Assembly: GCA_964017185.1 (NCBI GenBank)
Contig: OZ024884.1
Location: 15,288,048 to 15,352,047, forward strand
Reading direction: 5' to 3'
DNA length: 64,000 nt
Source of the DNA: Rugalucina vietnamica
Taxonomy: Eukaryota; Mollusca; Bivalvia; Lucinida; Lucinidae
Each line of letters opens with the position of its first letter. Positions within the stretch are counted from its first letter, which is position 1. A program made the translations under genes and the position numbers. Under the pieces are notes generated by a model. That model was not told the origin of the DNA, made no database searches, and was given only the letters and a program-made list of their open reading frames with translations. Of this stretch, positions 10,194-21,302 are shown piece after piece.

Positions 10194-11223
10194 ATCCTCT
10201 AAGTTTGCAGGTACAAGGTAATAGTGACCATCAAAACGTATGACAGTATGTGGCATCTATTTATAGCCCAAAGCAGATAATAACATGATCAAATCTGTCG
10301 AGAAACAAGTCGATATCAGAATTAAATCACACTTTCATAACAAATAAACAAACAAACAAACAAACAAACAAACAAACAAACAAACAAACACAACAGTACA
10401 TTGTAGAAAATAGGGCATCTTCACACAGTAGTATATTCAGGAACTTATTAAAACAAACTGTCTGACCGGCTATTATTTTCATACTGATGGCCATCAGTGT
10501 ATACTCAGAACAGCAATTAAAGGATGTTTAGTTTTCTTTACTTCAACTAATTTAATTCAAACTTAAGTCAACATGCATGCATTTATTGTATGTTCCATTT
10601 ATTTGCCATCGATTTGCATGACTGTAGCTCAATTATGCTCGAATGGCTTAAGTACAGTACAGTCTCAATAGGCATATAACCCTCTTACTAAAAAGGTGAC
10701 AAGCATCTTTATGTCTGTTTGCAAATTCATAACTTGTTTTCGTACACGCGTTCCAAACCTGACTTCCGCTACAATGTCAATATCTTGCTGCCAGTAGTTT
10801 GTAAGATTTGTAAAAAGGGGGTAAATACCCATATTTCAGGCGATTTTGTGGTTTGCATGAAGCAGCGATTGTAAAGCTATTCTATTCAGTAGCCGAAACC
10901 GCGGTATGGTCCATGCCCTTTCTCATAAATATGTTCACCGCTCTAAAAGGATCTCAGTTTTGTTTCTATTTTGTAATATTATCATCTTACTCGTCGAGCA
11001 AGACTAGTCTGATATACAAGTTACATCTAGTATCACAATGCATTGCTGTACATAATGTGACCTGACCATAAAACGGTCATTTGTAGCTTTATTATGTCTT
11101 GGCGATCACTTAACCACCATGAGTTTGCATTAAGGTCCAGACACAAATCAATGTTTTTGGCCACGACATTAATAAATTTAATTTTCGGCATTCAGACCAG
11201 ATCCTATAGAACAGGGCTGAACG
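10194..11223. repeat. Duplicated segment, copy B, right part
   Basis: No gene is seen. 10255-10510 matches the window start. 10730-10890 matches 24645-24810 (CGTACACGCGTTCCA, CTTGCTGCCAGTAGT). 10890-10970 matches 60610-60690 (GTAGCCGAAACCGCGGT, AAAGGATCTC). 10970-11230 matches 7500-7700 and 24110-24270. The short frame 10853-11065 is accidental. Confidence 0.6.
10344..10389. repeat. (CAAA)n microsatellite
   Basis: About eleven CAAA units follow AACAAATAA. The related segment at the window start lacks this expansion. Confidence 0.9.
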
Positions 11224-11501
11224 CATTACGAAAACATGCCCAATGCAATATACAGAGATTTTTTTCATCTATAAAAATAAAAAATTTCACCAGAAAATTT
11301 TTGATATTCTTAATATATTTGCTCAAAACATACATTGTGGGTACACGTTAGAACCGCCTCGCCGAGGCGGTTCTAACGAGTACCCACGATGCATGTTTTG
11401 GATCAATAATATGAAAATTAGGTATACCCCTGCAACCCCAGTTTTACTATATAAAAGTGGGGTTCAAGGGATAAACATTACACGGACATGTTTTCGTGAT
11501 G
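11224..11501 (-). mobile_element. Palindromic MITE copy 4, complete
   Basis: This copy is in reverse orientation, from CATTACGAAAACATGCCC to GGACATGTTTTCGTGATG. The core is a near-perfect palindrome centred on CCTCGCCGAGG at about 11363. The family's diagnostic asymmetry (ACACGTTAG on one arm, ACTCGTTAG on the other) is kept. Confidence 0.85.
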
Positions 11502-11598
11502 GGCTAAGGAAAAACGTTGATTCACCTTATTTACACAGTTCATGGCTCGTGCTTTCAATGAATATAAGACCAGCGGTTCTGATTGACCTAACTGTGCA

Positions 11599-11958
11599 CT
11601 GTAACCAAGCACTTGTTTTGTGCCAATTACTCTGTAACCAAGCACCTGTTTTGTGCCAATTACTCTGTAACCAAGCACCTGTTTTGTGCCAATTACTCTG
11701 TAACCAAGCACCTGTTTTGTGCCAATTACTCTGTAACCAAGCACTTGTTTTGTGCCAATTACTCTGTAACCAAGCACCTGTTTTGTGCCAATTACTCTGT
11801 AACCAAGCACCTGTTTTGTGCCAATTACTCTGTAACCAAGCACCTGTTTTGTGCCAATTACTCTGTAACCAAGCACCTGTTTTGTGCCAATTACTCTGTA
11901 ATCAAGCACCTGTTTTGTGCCAATTACTCTGTAACCAAGCACCTGTTTCGTGCCAAAC
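11599..11958. repeat. 33-bp minisatellite, 11 copies
   Basis: Eleven head-to-tail units of 33 bp start CTGTAACCAAGCACCTGTTT. Units begin at 11599, 11632, 11665 and so on to 11929; only a few bases vary (CACTTG in units 1 and 5, AATCAAG in unit 10, GTTTCG in unit 11). Because 33 is a multiple of 3, it produces long repetitive open frames in several frames on both strands (LCNQAPVLCQL and others), which are by-products. Confidence 0.95.
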
Positions 11959-12133
11959 TCTTCGCATTTGAAAAAAAAAAAGAAGAAAAGCGACAAAAAC
12001 AGGAAACGAAGCCGTGACATAAATTATCTATTTTTCTAGAATCAAGTAAAAACAAACCGTCTGGACGGGTATAATTCTAATTCCGTCGATTATTTAGAAA
12101 ATTAACACGAATCGGATAGGTCAAAGTGACATT
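11959..12133. repeat. Duplicated segment, third copy of edge
   Basis: 12025-12130 resembles 9740-9870 and 24500-24640 (TAGAATC/CAAG, CGTCTGGACGGGTAT, TTCCGTCG, AAAGTGACATTT). CTCTTCGCATTTGAAAAA just before it matches 24452-24470. No gene is seen. Confidence 0.5.
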
Positions 12134-12369
12134 TGAGCCGCCACATGGGAAAACCAACAATCTGCATTTGCGAAAACAAAGACGCAAATCAGCTTCGCGG
12201 TAACCGCGAAGCTGATCAGCGCCTTTGTTTTCGCTACACGGATAGTACACTTCCTCTTCTTCTTAAATTCGGAATTTCAAGCTTCTAGCCTGCTTCTGTG
12301 ACTGTGCAGTCTGATTTGTGTCAGACCTGTTCGGAAACCACGTTGTTGGTTTTCCCACGAGGCGGCTCA
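12134..12369. mobile_element. MITE with TGAGCCGCC terminal repeats
   Basis: The left end TGAGCCGCCACATGGGAAAA and right end (complement TGAGCCGCCTCGTGGGAAAA) are inverted over about 28 bp. The middle is itself palindromic (CAGCTTCGCGG...CCGCGAAGCTG). From general knowledge, bivalve genomes carry abundant MITEs with TGAGCCGC...GAAAACCAACA termini. Confidence 0.8.
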
Positions 12370-13565
12370 TTTATAACGCAAATGTCATTTTACTGATAGG
12401 AAAGAACAAATTAAAAAATTCTGAAGGTAATGAACTGGTTCAATCAGAACCAGCTATTTCTCTAAAGGTGACCACTATCGGTTAGCTAAACTTAATATTA
12501 TTTATTTACAATGAAAGGCACAAACAAGAAGACACCAACACCAAAAAACTGAAACATAGATTAGCACAAGAAGAAATGTTGCTTGGGAACAGTCAGTAAA
12601 GAACCGGTGGGCTTAAGCTTGCTTAACCGGAGCCCAAATTCGTCATGGTTGTTGTATAATGGTATTTGAGTGATCCTAGGGTTCTGACCAGATGAAGGTC
12701 ACAGATTCTGGTTCCATGCTAAAGGCATTGCGATTAAGAAAGTTAAGTGGCTGTGGCAAAACAGAGGTTCAGGTCCGGTCAACTGAACTGCGCCATTCTC
12801 TTCATTTTATTTGAAGTGAAACGCGAAACGAACCACACAAGAGTAAACCCCCTCAGTTGAAATGCATTCTCTCCCACAAAGGTTGACTTACTTCGCTATA
12901 TGCGCAACACTTAAAATATCTCCATCTACCTAGTTTGAGATTTGGATAACTATCTTAAGTGTCACATTCCTTCGCCATCCGAGTATCGGCTTGAGACAGA
13001 ACATGGATAAGGCGATTCCGGTCAGGCATTTTTACGAGGGTCATTCGGAAAGTTTGAATAATTGGCTTTTCAATCAAATAATATTTTAGTAGTAAAATTA
13101 AACCAAAACGTTAACATAGCTTTTTTAAATTCAATACAGCTTTTATAAATGCTGAAAACAAAATTAAGATGATGCACTGAGACATACCAAAAATATGTTC
13201 ATGACAAACAAGTATCGTGCACGCCAAAGTCCAAACGAGAGTGCGAACATAGCAAGCATTGTTTTAATCCAGAAAGTTTTTCAGCATAACCAACAATATC
13301 TACGTTTGCCCATCCTTTGTAATAAGTTTCCATACACCAGTTTAGTATGTGGAGAAACAGCTACATGAGTATATTTCAGATGATGACGTAGCCACGACAA
13401 CCTGTATTTTGGGTATTCCTGGTAACGTTTCTTTCTTTTTTCGATAAGCATTTTAGAATAAGTGTAACTTCACGTACACCAACTGTCTCGTAAATTGAAT
13501 GAAAACTAAGAAAGATATTACATAATTAATACATTTTACTGAATTATACTTCCATTAATTTTAGA
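12370..13565. other. No gene seen; non-repetitive by eye
   Basis: AT-rich sequence with no open frame above background and no clear internal repeat. Its end (TTACTGAATTATACTTCCATT, 13537-13557) also occurs at 30023-30043, next to the other duplicated block. Confidence 0.5.
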
Positions 13566-13835
13566 AATTACTGATCGTTACAAGGCGATACTTCTGTTTC
13601 GGTATTCGTTGTTTTATGTTTCGGAGTAGAATTGTTGTGCTGTTTGAACCTTATGTTGTACGTTTTCATATTTTCATTTAAGTTCGAGAACTAACTGAGT
13701 GACCGCCTATTAGGAAATAGCTTCTCACTCTGCTAACGATATGTTTTAAGTATAAGTACCTAATTGTCAATTTAGTTTTTCCCATCTCAGTTTTTGAAGT
13801 GGGAGTTTCTCTCTGATTGTACCTTTTCCTGCACT
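13566..13835 (+). mobile_element. PLE 3' tail fragment (part 3)
   Basis: Starts at TACTGATCGTTACAAGGCGATACTTCTG-like sequence and ends at GTACCTTTTCCTGCACTGC. It is more diverged than the other tails (ACTGAGTGACCGCCTATTAGG). There is no coding part. Confidence 0.7.
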
Positions 13836-14092
13836 GCAAAAGATTCTCACATTTTTTCAACAAAAAATAACAGTGTATTTGTTACTTTAGCTGATATTTG
13901 CTTAACAAATTTACGTCTTAACGATATCGTTAAGCTAACGATGCTTTGAACAACTGGGTCCTGATTAAGAATAAGTGAGGAAACAGTGAAAACGTTCAAT
14001 GGGGGATGGTATGGTCTTTATTTAAGAGAGTACCTCATTCGGTAGGGCCAATCATATAAGCCTTAGTTATTTACTTGGGCGGGTATATACTA
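13836..14092. other. No gene seen
   Basis: AT-rich; it contains a short inverted motif around TTAACGATATCGTTAAGCTAACG at 13918-13940 and nothing else recognisable. Confidence 0.4.
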
Positions 14093-14475
14093 CTCAAACT
14101 TTGATAAGCATTAAAATTTTATTATTGTGTACACGACATACCGGTAATCTAACACCCAAATTTTTCTATTGATATACACTGTATAGCGGAACCATCACCG
14201 TGCAAACTTTCCATTTTTGTTTCTCGCAGACTTGCAGAACAATGGAACTCCCCTGTAATTGAATGAACAAGACAATGGGGATAAATGACAGAATTGGATA
14301 GGGTAGGCAACAGTGACAACTTCAATTTAAAGGGGGGGGGGGGCGGGGGGCGCAAAAAGATGGAATGTTTGCTTGCACTTTGATGGATCTGCTACATATC
14401 TATAGCAAAAGTTTGGGTGTTAGATTACCGGTATACTCTGTGAATAAAATGTTTTGATGCTTATCAAACTTTGAG
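14093..14475. mobile_element. TA-flanked MITE with long inverted repeats
   Basis: Left terminus CTCAAACTTTGATAAGCAT and right terminus ATGCTTATCAAACTTTGAG are inverted. The inverted match extends inward through ACCGGTAATCTAACACCC to about 14210 on the left and 14383 on the right. TA flanks both ends. The interior has a G-run of about 18 at 14331-14350 and a piece similar to 33050-33130. Confidence 0.75.
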
Positions 14476-14794
14476 TAAAATATCTTCAAGCACATTTTTG
14501 GGTTTAGTTACATCCTTATGTTGAGAAGAAGTCCCATAAAACGGAGACAACGACCCGAAATGACCGTTGCTGGTGACTTGGATGTAAAGTATCAATTAAA
14601 ACAAACAAACTGAGCTGTGTCATGGGCAAATCTAATAAGGAACTCCAGACCAGATTTGGATTTAATACTTTATGACTTTTGAAAAGCTGTAACAAATTGG
14701 AAGAGCCTCACTATGTGTTGAGATTAAGCGCTAAACATTTGTCTGGAGAACACACCAAGTAGATAAAATACAACAGAGATCCTTTAAGAGCAGT
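14476..14794. other. No gene seen
   Basis: No open frame of note. AACAGAGATCCTTTAAGAGCAG near 14770 is the complement of a motif repeated at 60675 and 61025 (CTCTTAAAGGATCTCGG). Confidence 0.4.
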
Positions 14795-15072
14795 CATTAT
14801 GAAAACTTGCCCATGTGATATACAGATTTTTCCAAAATGTAAAAATTGAAAATTTTCGATAGAAATATTTTGATATTTTTCTAATTTTTGCTCAAAACAT
14901 AGATTGTGGGTACACGTTAGAACTGCCTCGGCGAGGCGGTTCTAACAAGTACCCACAACCTATGTTTTGGCGCAAAAATAAGAAAAATAGGTATACCCCT
15001 GCATACCCCAATTTTACCATATAAAAGTGGGGTTTGAGGGGGTATACTTTACACGGACATGTTTTCATGATG
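14795..15072 (-). mobile_element. Palindromic MITE copy 5, complete
   Basis: Reverse orientation, from CATTATGAAAACTTGCCC to GGACATGTTTTCATGATG. The core is centred on GCCTCGGCGAGGC near 14930, with the inner TACCCC...GTGGGGT repeat at 14994-15035. Confidence 0.85.
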
Positions 15073-15650
15073 GTGAACATATTAATGAGAAAAAATGCGG
15101 GCCATATCGCGGTTTCGACTAATTAAGCCTCGTCAGAGACCCTTAAGATTTAGCAACACGAAGTCAAAGAGAATTACTGTAATTTTACAATTTTCAACAG
15201 GATAGTCGATACAAAGACTTGTATTATCGAAATGGAGCAAAATATATTAAACGCTGGTAAGAAAATGAATCTTAACCGATGATACATTTTGATTTCTCAG
15301 AATATCCTCGCTGATCGCTTATCCCAAAGGACCGAAAGGAAAATAATCTGCACTCAGCCTATGGATTATGTACGCGGAGAACCGAACAAATTAATTATTA
15401 CATCAGTAAATCACAGCAGACAAGCGGGGGTGATTGGTGCTTTATCAAGTCGATTTAAGCCCTCAAGTAATTTCTTTACTGGCCGTTCAAATACCGTTCA
15501 GCTCTTATTTACCTGTACATAGTCTGTTTATTCCGGTCTGTTTTGCTTGCTGCTCTATTATAACCATCTGTGTTTGGCTAAATAATAAGCTAGGCGGTCG
15601 ACTACCTTATTGGGAAATAGCTAGATAGTTTGCTCTTCATACATGTGTTC
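15073..15650. other. No gene seen
   Basis: It begins with a relic (CATATTAATGAG... ATATCGCGGTTTCGACT) similar to the complement of 60600-60680. The two short open frames (15289-15628) do not resemble a known protein. Confidence 0.4.
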
Positions 15651-16116
15651 GATTTGGTATAATCTCTTAGTGCTGCTGGTGATGTCCTTTCTTTCCGGTC
15701 TGGTGCCTGAGCTGAGATTTTAAATAGCATCAGTTCCTAATTTTTTCCGTTCTTGCTTATCATTAACCCATATTTGACGAATGGATTATCATTTAGTGAG
15801 TCCACTTCAGTTCTTAGGGGCATCAGGTGTGATTTTTGAATTTTATTCAATTTTTCGATGAAAATTCTCTAAGCAAAAAGAATAGCCCCAGATGGGACGC
15901 GCGTTCTGCGGCGTCACACCTTGGGCTATTTTGTTTGCCTATGTCTCGCAAAAGGGACACCAGTCTTAAATGAGTTAAAACGAAATTTTGAAACACGACA
16001 AATTTATATAAAGGCTTCAATTAACAGGCTTTATATTACAAACTCGAAGGTCACCCGACTAAAGATAAATTTGCGGTGATCAAAAGATTGCCACCTTTGC
16101 CACACTTTAAGACGGT
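15650..16116. repeat. Duplicated block X, copy 1, left part
   Basis: It aligns with 30240-30430. Shared words include CTTTCTTTCCGGTCTGGTGCCTGAG against TTTTCTTTCTGATCTGGTACCTGAG (only parts identical), TTAAAACGAAATTT and AGGCTTC. It also contains a short hairpin around AATAGCCC and GGGCTATT at 15880-15935. No gene is seen. Confidence 0.55.
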
Positions 16117-16163
16117 ACAAGAAGGCAGTGGTCAGGAAATGGCGCAATCAGAAAGAAAACCCC

Positions 16164-16196
<33 letters not shown>

Positions 16197-16330
16197 CGGA
16201 GAAAACTTAACTGACAATCAGGTACTTATACTAAGAAAACATCGTAAGCCAAGTGAGCAGCTATTTCCCAATAGGTGGCCACTCAGTTTGCCAAACCTAA
16301 CTAAAATACAAAAACGCACATATATGGCTT
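16117..16330 (-). mobile_element. PLE 3' tail fragment with A-run
   Basis: The complement of tail part 3: GGAAATGGCGCAATCAGAAAG, then CCAATAGGTGGCCACTCAGTT. The CCACCTCGGTTTTTGGAG stretch of the tail has been replaced by a run of about 27 A (16169-16195). Confidence 0.7.
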
Positions 16331-16607
16331 TAAGTATATCGTTTGCGATCAAATTTAAAGTCCAAACATAGAAACCAGGTGGAAAAGAAAATGCACCACA
16401 AAACATAACAAAACAATTTTTTTCCGACAACACTCTCGACGAGCAGGATGACCAGATCTTTCCCAACAAGGTAGACATCCGGCTAGACTCAACCTAAACC
16501 AAAGGCAACGAGCACAACAGAGAGGCAGACAGAATAAACAAATGGACAATGAAGATAAATCACTTTTACCGAGACCCCGATTACCGTTTATTGCTGAGGA
16601 CATTCCG

Positions 16608-17797
16608 ATAACCGTTTCTGAGGACATTCTTTGGCAACTTACGATGGCTTCGACTTACTAAGCTAGAATAATAATACATGTGCACTGAGTCTAGTAGAAC
16701 TGTTGTCATCGTTGGCAATTCCAAAATACCAATAAACGTGTCAAATTTGTCACGTAAATCAGGTTTAAAAAGTCTGAGTGCTTTCCATTTGCATTGATCT
16801 TTCGGACCGTTTCTGGGGACATTCTTTGGCAACTTACGTTGGCTTCGACTTACTAAACTATAATAATAATATTACATAGGCACTGAGTCTAGTAGAACTG
16901 TTGTCATCGTTGGTAATTCCAAAATACCAATAAACGTGTCAAATTCGTCACGTAAATCAGGTTTAAAAAGTCTGAGTGCTTTCTATTTGCATTGATCTTT
17001 CGGACCGTTTCTGGGAACATTCTTTGGCAACTTACGTTGGCTTCGACTTACTAAACTATAATAATAATATTACATGTGCACTGAGTCTAGTAGAACTGTT
17101 GTCATCGTTGGTAATCCCAAAATACCAATAAAAGTGTCAAATTTGTCACGTAAATCAGGTTTAAAAAGTCTGAGTGCTTTCTATTTGCATTGATCTTTCG
17201 GACCGTTTCTGGGGACATTCGTTGACAACTTACGTTGGCTTCGACTTACTAAACTATAATAATAATATTACATGTGCACTGAGTCTAGTAGAAATGTTGT
17301 CATCGTTGGTAATTCCAAAATACCAATACACGTGTCAAATTCGTCACGTAAATCAGGTTTAAAAAGTCTGAGTGCTTTCTATTTGCATTGATCTTTCGGA
17401 CCGTTTCTGGGGACATTCGTTGGCAACTTACGTTGGCTTCGACTTACTAAATTATAATAATAATATTACATGTGCACTGAGTCTAGTAGAAATGTTGTCA
17501 TCGTTGGTAATTCCAAAATACCAATAAACGTGTCAAATTCGTCACGTAAATCAGGTCTAAAAAGTCTGAGTGCTTTCTATTTGCATTGATCTTTCGGACC
17601 GTTTCTGGGGACATTCGTTGGCAACTTACGTTGGCTTCGACTTACTAACTATAATAATAATATTACATGTGCACTGAGTCTAGTAGAAATGTTGTCATCG
17701 TTGGTAATTCCAAAATACCAATAAACGTGTCAAATTCGTCACGTGAATCAGGTTTAAAAAGTGTGAGTGCTTTCTATTTGCATTGATCTTTCGGATG
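16608..17797. repeat. 198-bp satellite, six units
   Basis: Tandem units of 198 bp (last one 197). The landmark GATCTTTCGGACCGTTTCTG falls at 16796, 16994, 17192, 17390 and 17588, and a variant at 17785. Each unit holds GGCAACTTACGTTGGCTTCG, GAGTCTAGTAGAA and GTCATCGTTGGTAATTCC. Units differ by only a few bases, so amplification is recent. A single diverged unit lies at 30570-30690. Small open frames inside (16355-17362) are by-products. Confidence 0.95.
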
Positions 17798-18791
17798 TCA
17801 GTAGGCGCTAACAACATTATGCAAACTAGTGGTGAACACTGCATACAAATATTGACTGGAAGTTGTTCTCATTACTAATCCTGACGTCTCACTGATATAT
17901 CACTATGTAGCATACAAAGCAGTTTGAATCTTTTTGGATTTATTTGTTTCATGTGCTAAACTTATATTCATAATATATTAGGCCAATAACTAATGTACAA
18001 TAGTATAATTTTACTTGTTTTGATTTCGTCTATTTGACACTCCAGTACGTAAATACTTGAATAAAAGCAAGAGATAAGTTTTAATTTATTTTTTACAAAC
18101 GTGTCATTTCTCCAGTGTAACAGAGTAGGGTAACAAAATAACGCCTACATGTTACAACCGATGATGCGAACATCCGAATCAGTGAGGAATATAAGTCCGA
18201 TTTCAGAAATTTTTTTAAAAAACGACCACTTCATGTGATTATTTTTCTAACTGTATCTGTATTGCCAAACATTTTCCTGACAAGACTGGTTAAATTTTTA
18301 TGAAAGCATTTCAAATGAAAGCTCATTTATACTGACTCACAAAATTGGCCAAAACTGATAAAAAGTTAAAGCTAATATAATGCTATCAAAATGTGTTATA
18401 GCGTATACCCATCAAATTCAACAAATTGAACCATTTTTGTTTCAGTAACGCTTAGTTCTTTTTATTCGCCACAAAAAATGTAGACAAAAACTAAAATGTG
18501 CAAGTTTTAAATATTAAAAGTAGTCACAAATTTACTTTGAAAGCAAGTTGTAACTTCAACATAGAGAGGCTTAGCTTCTAGTATATACAATGTTTATGTT
18601 ACTTTGGAACTGTCCAGAGAACATATAAACATGACTCTGCAATGCTGGCGAGATACGTTTTGATAGAGATTAAGAACCAAGATAACATATGAAGCTGGCT
18701 GAACAAAATTTGTTCAATTTCTTGCCTTTATATACCATACTGAATCATAAACATCTGCCAGGTCAAGCAGAAGTTGTTTCGATTACATGTT
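17798..18791. repeat. Duplicated block X, copy 1, right of satellite
   Basis: 17795-17905 aligns closely with 30685-30795 (ATGTCAGTAGGCGCTAACA, GCATACAAATATTGACTGGA, TCTCACTGATATATCACTATG). The match continues weakly to 18065 against 31210. From 18070 to 18790 no gene and no repeat are seen. Confidence 0.65.
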
Positions 18792-19068
18792 CAATACGAA
18801 AACATGCACATTCAATAAACATAGATTTTTGAAGTAGTAAAAAGGAAAATTTTCAGTAGAAACTTTTTGATATTTTTCTTATTTTTGCTCAAAACATAGA
18901 TTGTGGGTACAAGATAGAACAGCCTCGCCGAGGCGGTTATAACGAGTACCCACAATTTATGTTTTGGAGCAAAAATAAGAAAAATAGGTATACCTCTCAT
19001 ACCCCAGTTTTACTTTATAAAAGAGGGGTTTAAGGGGGTATACATTAAACGGACATATTTTCCTCATG
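18792..19068 (-). mobile_element. Palindromic MITE copy 6
   Basis: Reverse orientation, from CAATACGAAAACATG to GGACATATTTTCCTCATG. The core near 18895-18965 is slightly decayed (AAGATAGAACAGCCTCGCCG). It is followed directly by a long A-run. Confidence 0.8.
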
Positions 19069-19071
19069 ATG

Positions 19072-19107
<36 letters not shown>
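19072..19107. repeat. Poly(A) tract
   Basis: An uninterrupted A-run of about 35 just after the MITE end. Confidence 0.95.
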
Positions 19108-19108
<1 letters not shown>

Positions 19109-19435
19109 ACTTCAAGTATGGTGATAGCGAGTGACAATAATCTAGAAGATCAATGATGGCACTACATGTATAGCCAAAAACAAAATTTTGTGAAATTTCA
19201 CAGGAGTTTTAAAGCGCCATAAACTGGTCCGTCCAGAACTGCATGACTATTACCAAAACACTGGCGCATCCCTCTGTGAAAACATTTTATTGAAAATTGA
19301 TAAAAGTGTGAAAAGAAGCTCTGCGTTAAGAACTCCAGAAAAGACGCGAAAATTAAGGAAGCTTTCTTTTTTCAATTTATTTATTTTATCTATATTTACA
19401 TTTTTCTAAAACCTCCTTAGATGAACCATTATATA
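19108..19435. repeat. Duplicated block X, copy 1, continuation
   Basis: 19108-19170 resembles 33825-33890 (CACTTCAAGTATGGTGATAGCGAGTGACAATAA against CATCTTCAGTTTGGTGAAAACGAGAGTCAATAA, partly identical). No gene is seen. Confidence 0.4.
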
Positions 19436-20333
19436 CTGAGCCAAACTTATAACGCAACACGGTTAAGGCATGTTTTTCGCATTTTAATGTACTGCAAGAC
19501 AGTCTACCAGACATATACTGGTCAGCAATCGCCAGTGAATAAATTGGGTACAAAAATTTTGGTTTTTAGAGCATGGGTCACTGAGCTCGAATCTGATTGG
19601 TCAAAACGGTTATTTGGGTGACATACGCCTTCTGAGAGATTCTGGAAGTCAGTTTTAACGCACATCGATTCTTTATGGATCGTCCAGTGAAGCTGGATGA
19701 GGTAATTGCAATATGCCTTCCATTTGTACGCAAAATTTTAAATCAAAATTTGAATCATTGAAAATTGAACGTTTGATACTGTGTATTCCATTGAACGCAA
19801 TCGAAAATGGAATTGGTGACAAATTCTAACGGCGAATGTTTTCAATGAACCCTTTGTTGAAACATGTTCATTCCATCATTCAGCATTGTTAGAAAACACA
19901 ATAGCATCCAATTGTTGGGTCAGGACCGTCTGTAACAAATGTTAAAATGTGAGTAAACTTGAATGTTTGGGGTCGAAAATGAGTCCTCATCTCTGCTCAA
20001 AATTGAGCAAAATTGATCTTTTGACAGTAAAATTATTCATTGGCTAAAGTGCAGCAGGGATTATCCTGAAAACCGACAATAATTTCTAGGGTACGAATAC
20101 ACGTCACATGTCGCGTTCTGGAAAATCACAATGCATTTCATTATTTTGCCAAGACCCTTCCTCTGAAAAATGATTAATTTCTTGAGACGCATAACACAGA
20201 ATGTTACAACCAAGATGTTGTAAGATGTGTCGATCGTCCGGGAATCTAATTCAGTAGAGACAAAGTTTATTTGATAACGTTCCGGAGTATAACATTAAAA
20301 ATAAACCGATGTTGCGTTATAAGTTTGGCTCAG
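19436..20333. mobile_element. TA-flanked non-autonomous transposon
   Basis: Left terminus CTGAGCCAAACTTATAACGC and right terminus GCGTTATAAGTTTGGCTCAG are perfectly inverted for 20 bp or more, and both ends are flanked by TA. The ~900-bp interior has no transposase-like frame. The TA duplication suggests the Tc1/mariner superfamily. Confidence 0.85.
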
Positions 20334-20335
20334 TA

Positions 20336-20755
20336 TATGCTCATCTGTGTTCATACTTCCATGAACAACATCGGGTCACGCGACGTCACATGACGTTAAA
20401 CTTGACGTCAAAATACAATGCTTTCGCCAATCAGATTTGACGTTGTAAACGTGGACGCCGTTCTGCTGTTTGAATACACACTGTGTGTAAATTATTTATT
20501 TACTTGTAAATGTGATCGCCTTGATGACTTTTCAACAAGCGATAGAGTGAAATGAATATAAATATAAGCAATGAGTTTAATTTTTCTGATGTTCATGGAG
20601 CTATGAACCGCAGTGGGTCGCTAGCAAAGTTTACATGAACCCCTTCGGGGTTCATTCACTTTGCACGCGACCCACTGCGGTTCATAGCTCCATGAACACC
20701 AGAAAAATGAAATTCATTTCTTAAGTATAAAATGTTATCATTTTCTTTATTTCAG
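20336..20755. repeat. Large hairpin upstream of opsin exon
   Basis: An almost perfect palindrome spans about 20583-20707. Its arms carry TTCATGGAGCTATGAACCGC and the complement GCGGTTCATAGCTCCATGAA, around GGGTCGC/GCGACCC and a GAACCCCTTCGGGGTTC tip. A weaker echo (CTTCCATGAACAACATCGGG) is at 20358. It lies in the intron side next to the acceptor of the opsin exon. Confidence 0.8.
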
Positions 20756-21243
20756 TTGCTTTCATCACTTCCTGGATGCCATACTCCATCGTCTCCCTAG
20801 TAACAATCATTGGTGAGCCAGAAACCATTCCACCGACGGTAACCATGGTGCCCGCACTTCTCGCAAAATCATCGATCATATGGAACCCGATAATTTATTT
20901 TGTTCGACACAATGACTTTAGACGAGAATGTTTGAAACTTTTACCTGGACGTTGCAATTTGAATGCTTATCGACATTATGATAGAGCGAATACACCCTCA
21001 CCTTCTCGCAGTATAACGAGACAAATACTGATGGAAAATAACGCTACAGTTAGAGACACGAGTGAACAACGAACACCGTTAGGCGGTTGTTATGCATTAT
21101 CGTTAAGCTCAAATGAGTCGACCATGACAAATGCTAGTCAAGGCGAGACCAAAACGCTTTTGGAACTGAAACATAAACGGAATGAGACAGAAATCCGAGC
21201 GTTTGAAACAGAAAGAAAACTTGCACGATCTGCAGAGAAATAA
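20756..21243 (+). CDS. Opsin, terminal exon (intact)
   Basis: This is the last exon of an opsin-type G protein-coupled receptor, a light-sensing membrane protein that binds retinal. It follows a TTTCTTTATTTCAG acceptor and starts in phase 1 (TT completes a codon), the same place as the minus-strand gene's terminal exon. It encodes the end of TM6 (SWMPYSIVSL), TM7 with the retinal Schiff-base lysine at 20866-20868 in LLAKSSIIWNPIIY, then RHNDFRRECLKLLP and a cytoplasmic tail ending at TAA. The lysine-to-Asn spacing of six residues before PxxY matches opsins. About 162 codons are open without damage. No upstream exon was found by eye between 9 and 20 kb, so it could be a partial duplicate. Opsin subtype is not settled; TM7 wording recalls neuropsin, TMT or xenopsin groups. 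Confidence 0.85.
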
Positions 21244-21302
21244 ATTTATTATAGTGGAATCGCATTGGTTTAAAGTAGGAACTCTCTAAAGACAAAACTT
21301 AA

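Noticed and set aside
11243-12020. Long open frames of 242, 180 and 134 codons on both strands
   Set aside because: All arise from the 33-bp minisatellite, whose unit length keeps every frame open. No domain and no consistent codon pattern.
14149-14355. Frame starting MRPPPPPPF
   Set aside because: The proline run is the complement of the G-run at 14331-14350 inside a MITE.
16608-17797. CRISPR-like or gene-array reading of the 198-bp repeats
   Set aside because: Units abut without unique spacers, the period is 198 bp, and the host is an animal. It is a satellite.
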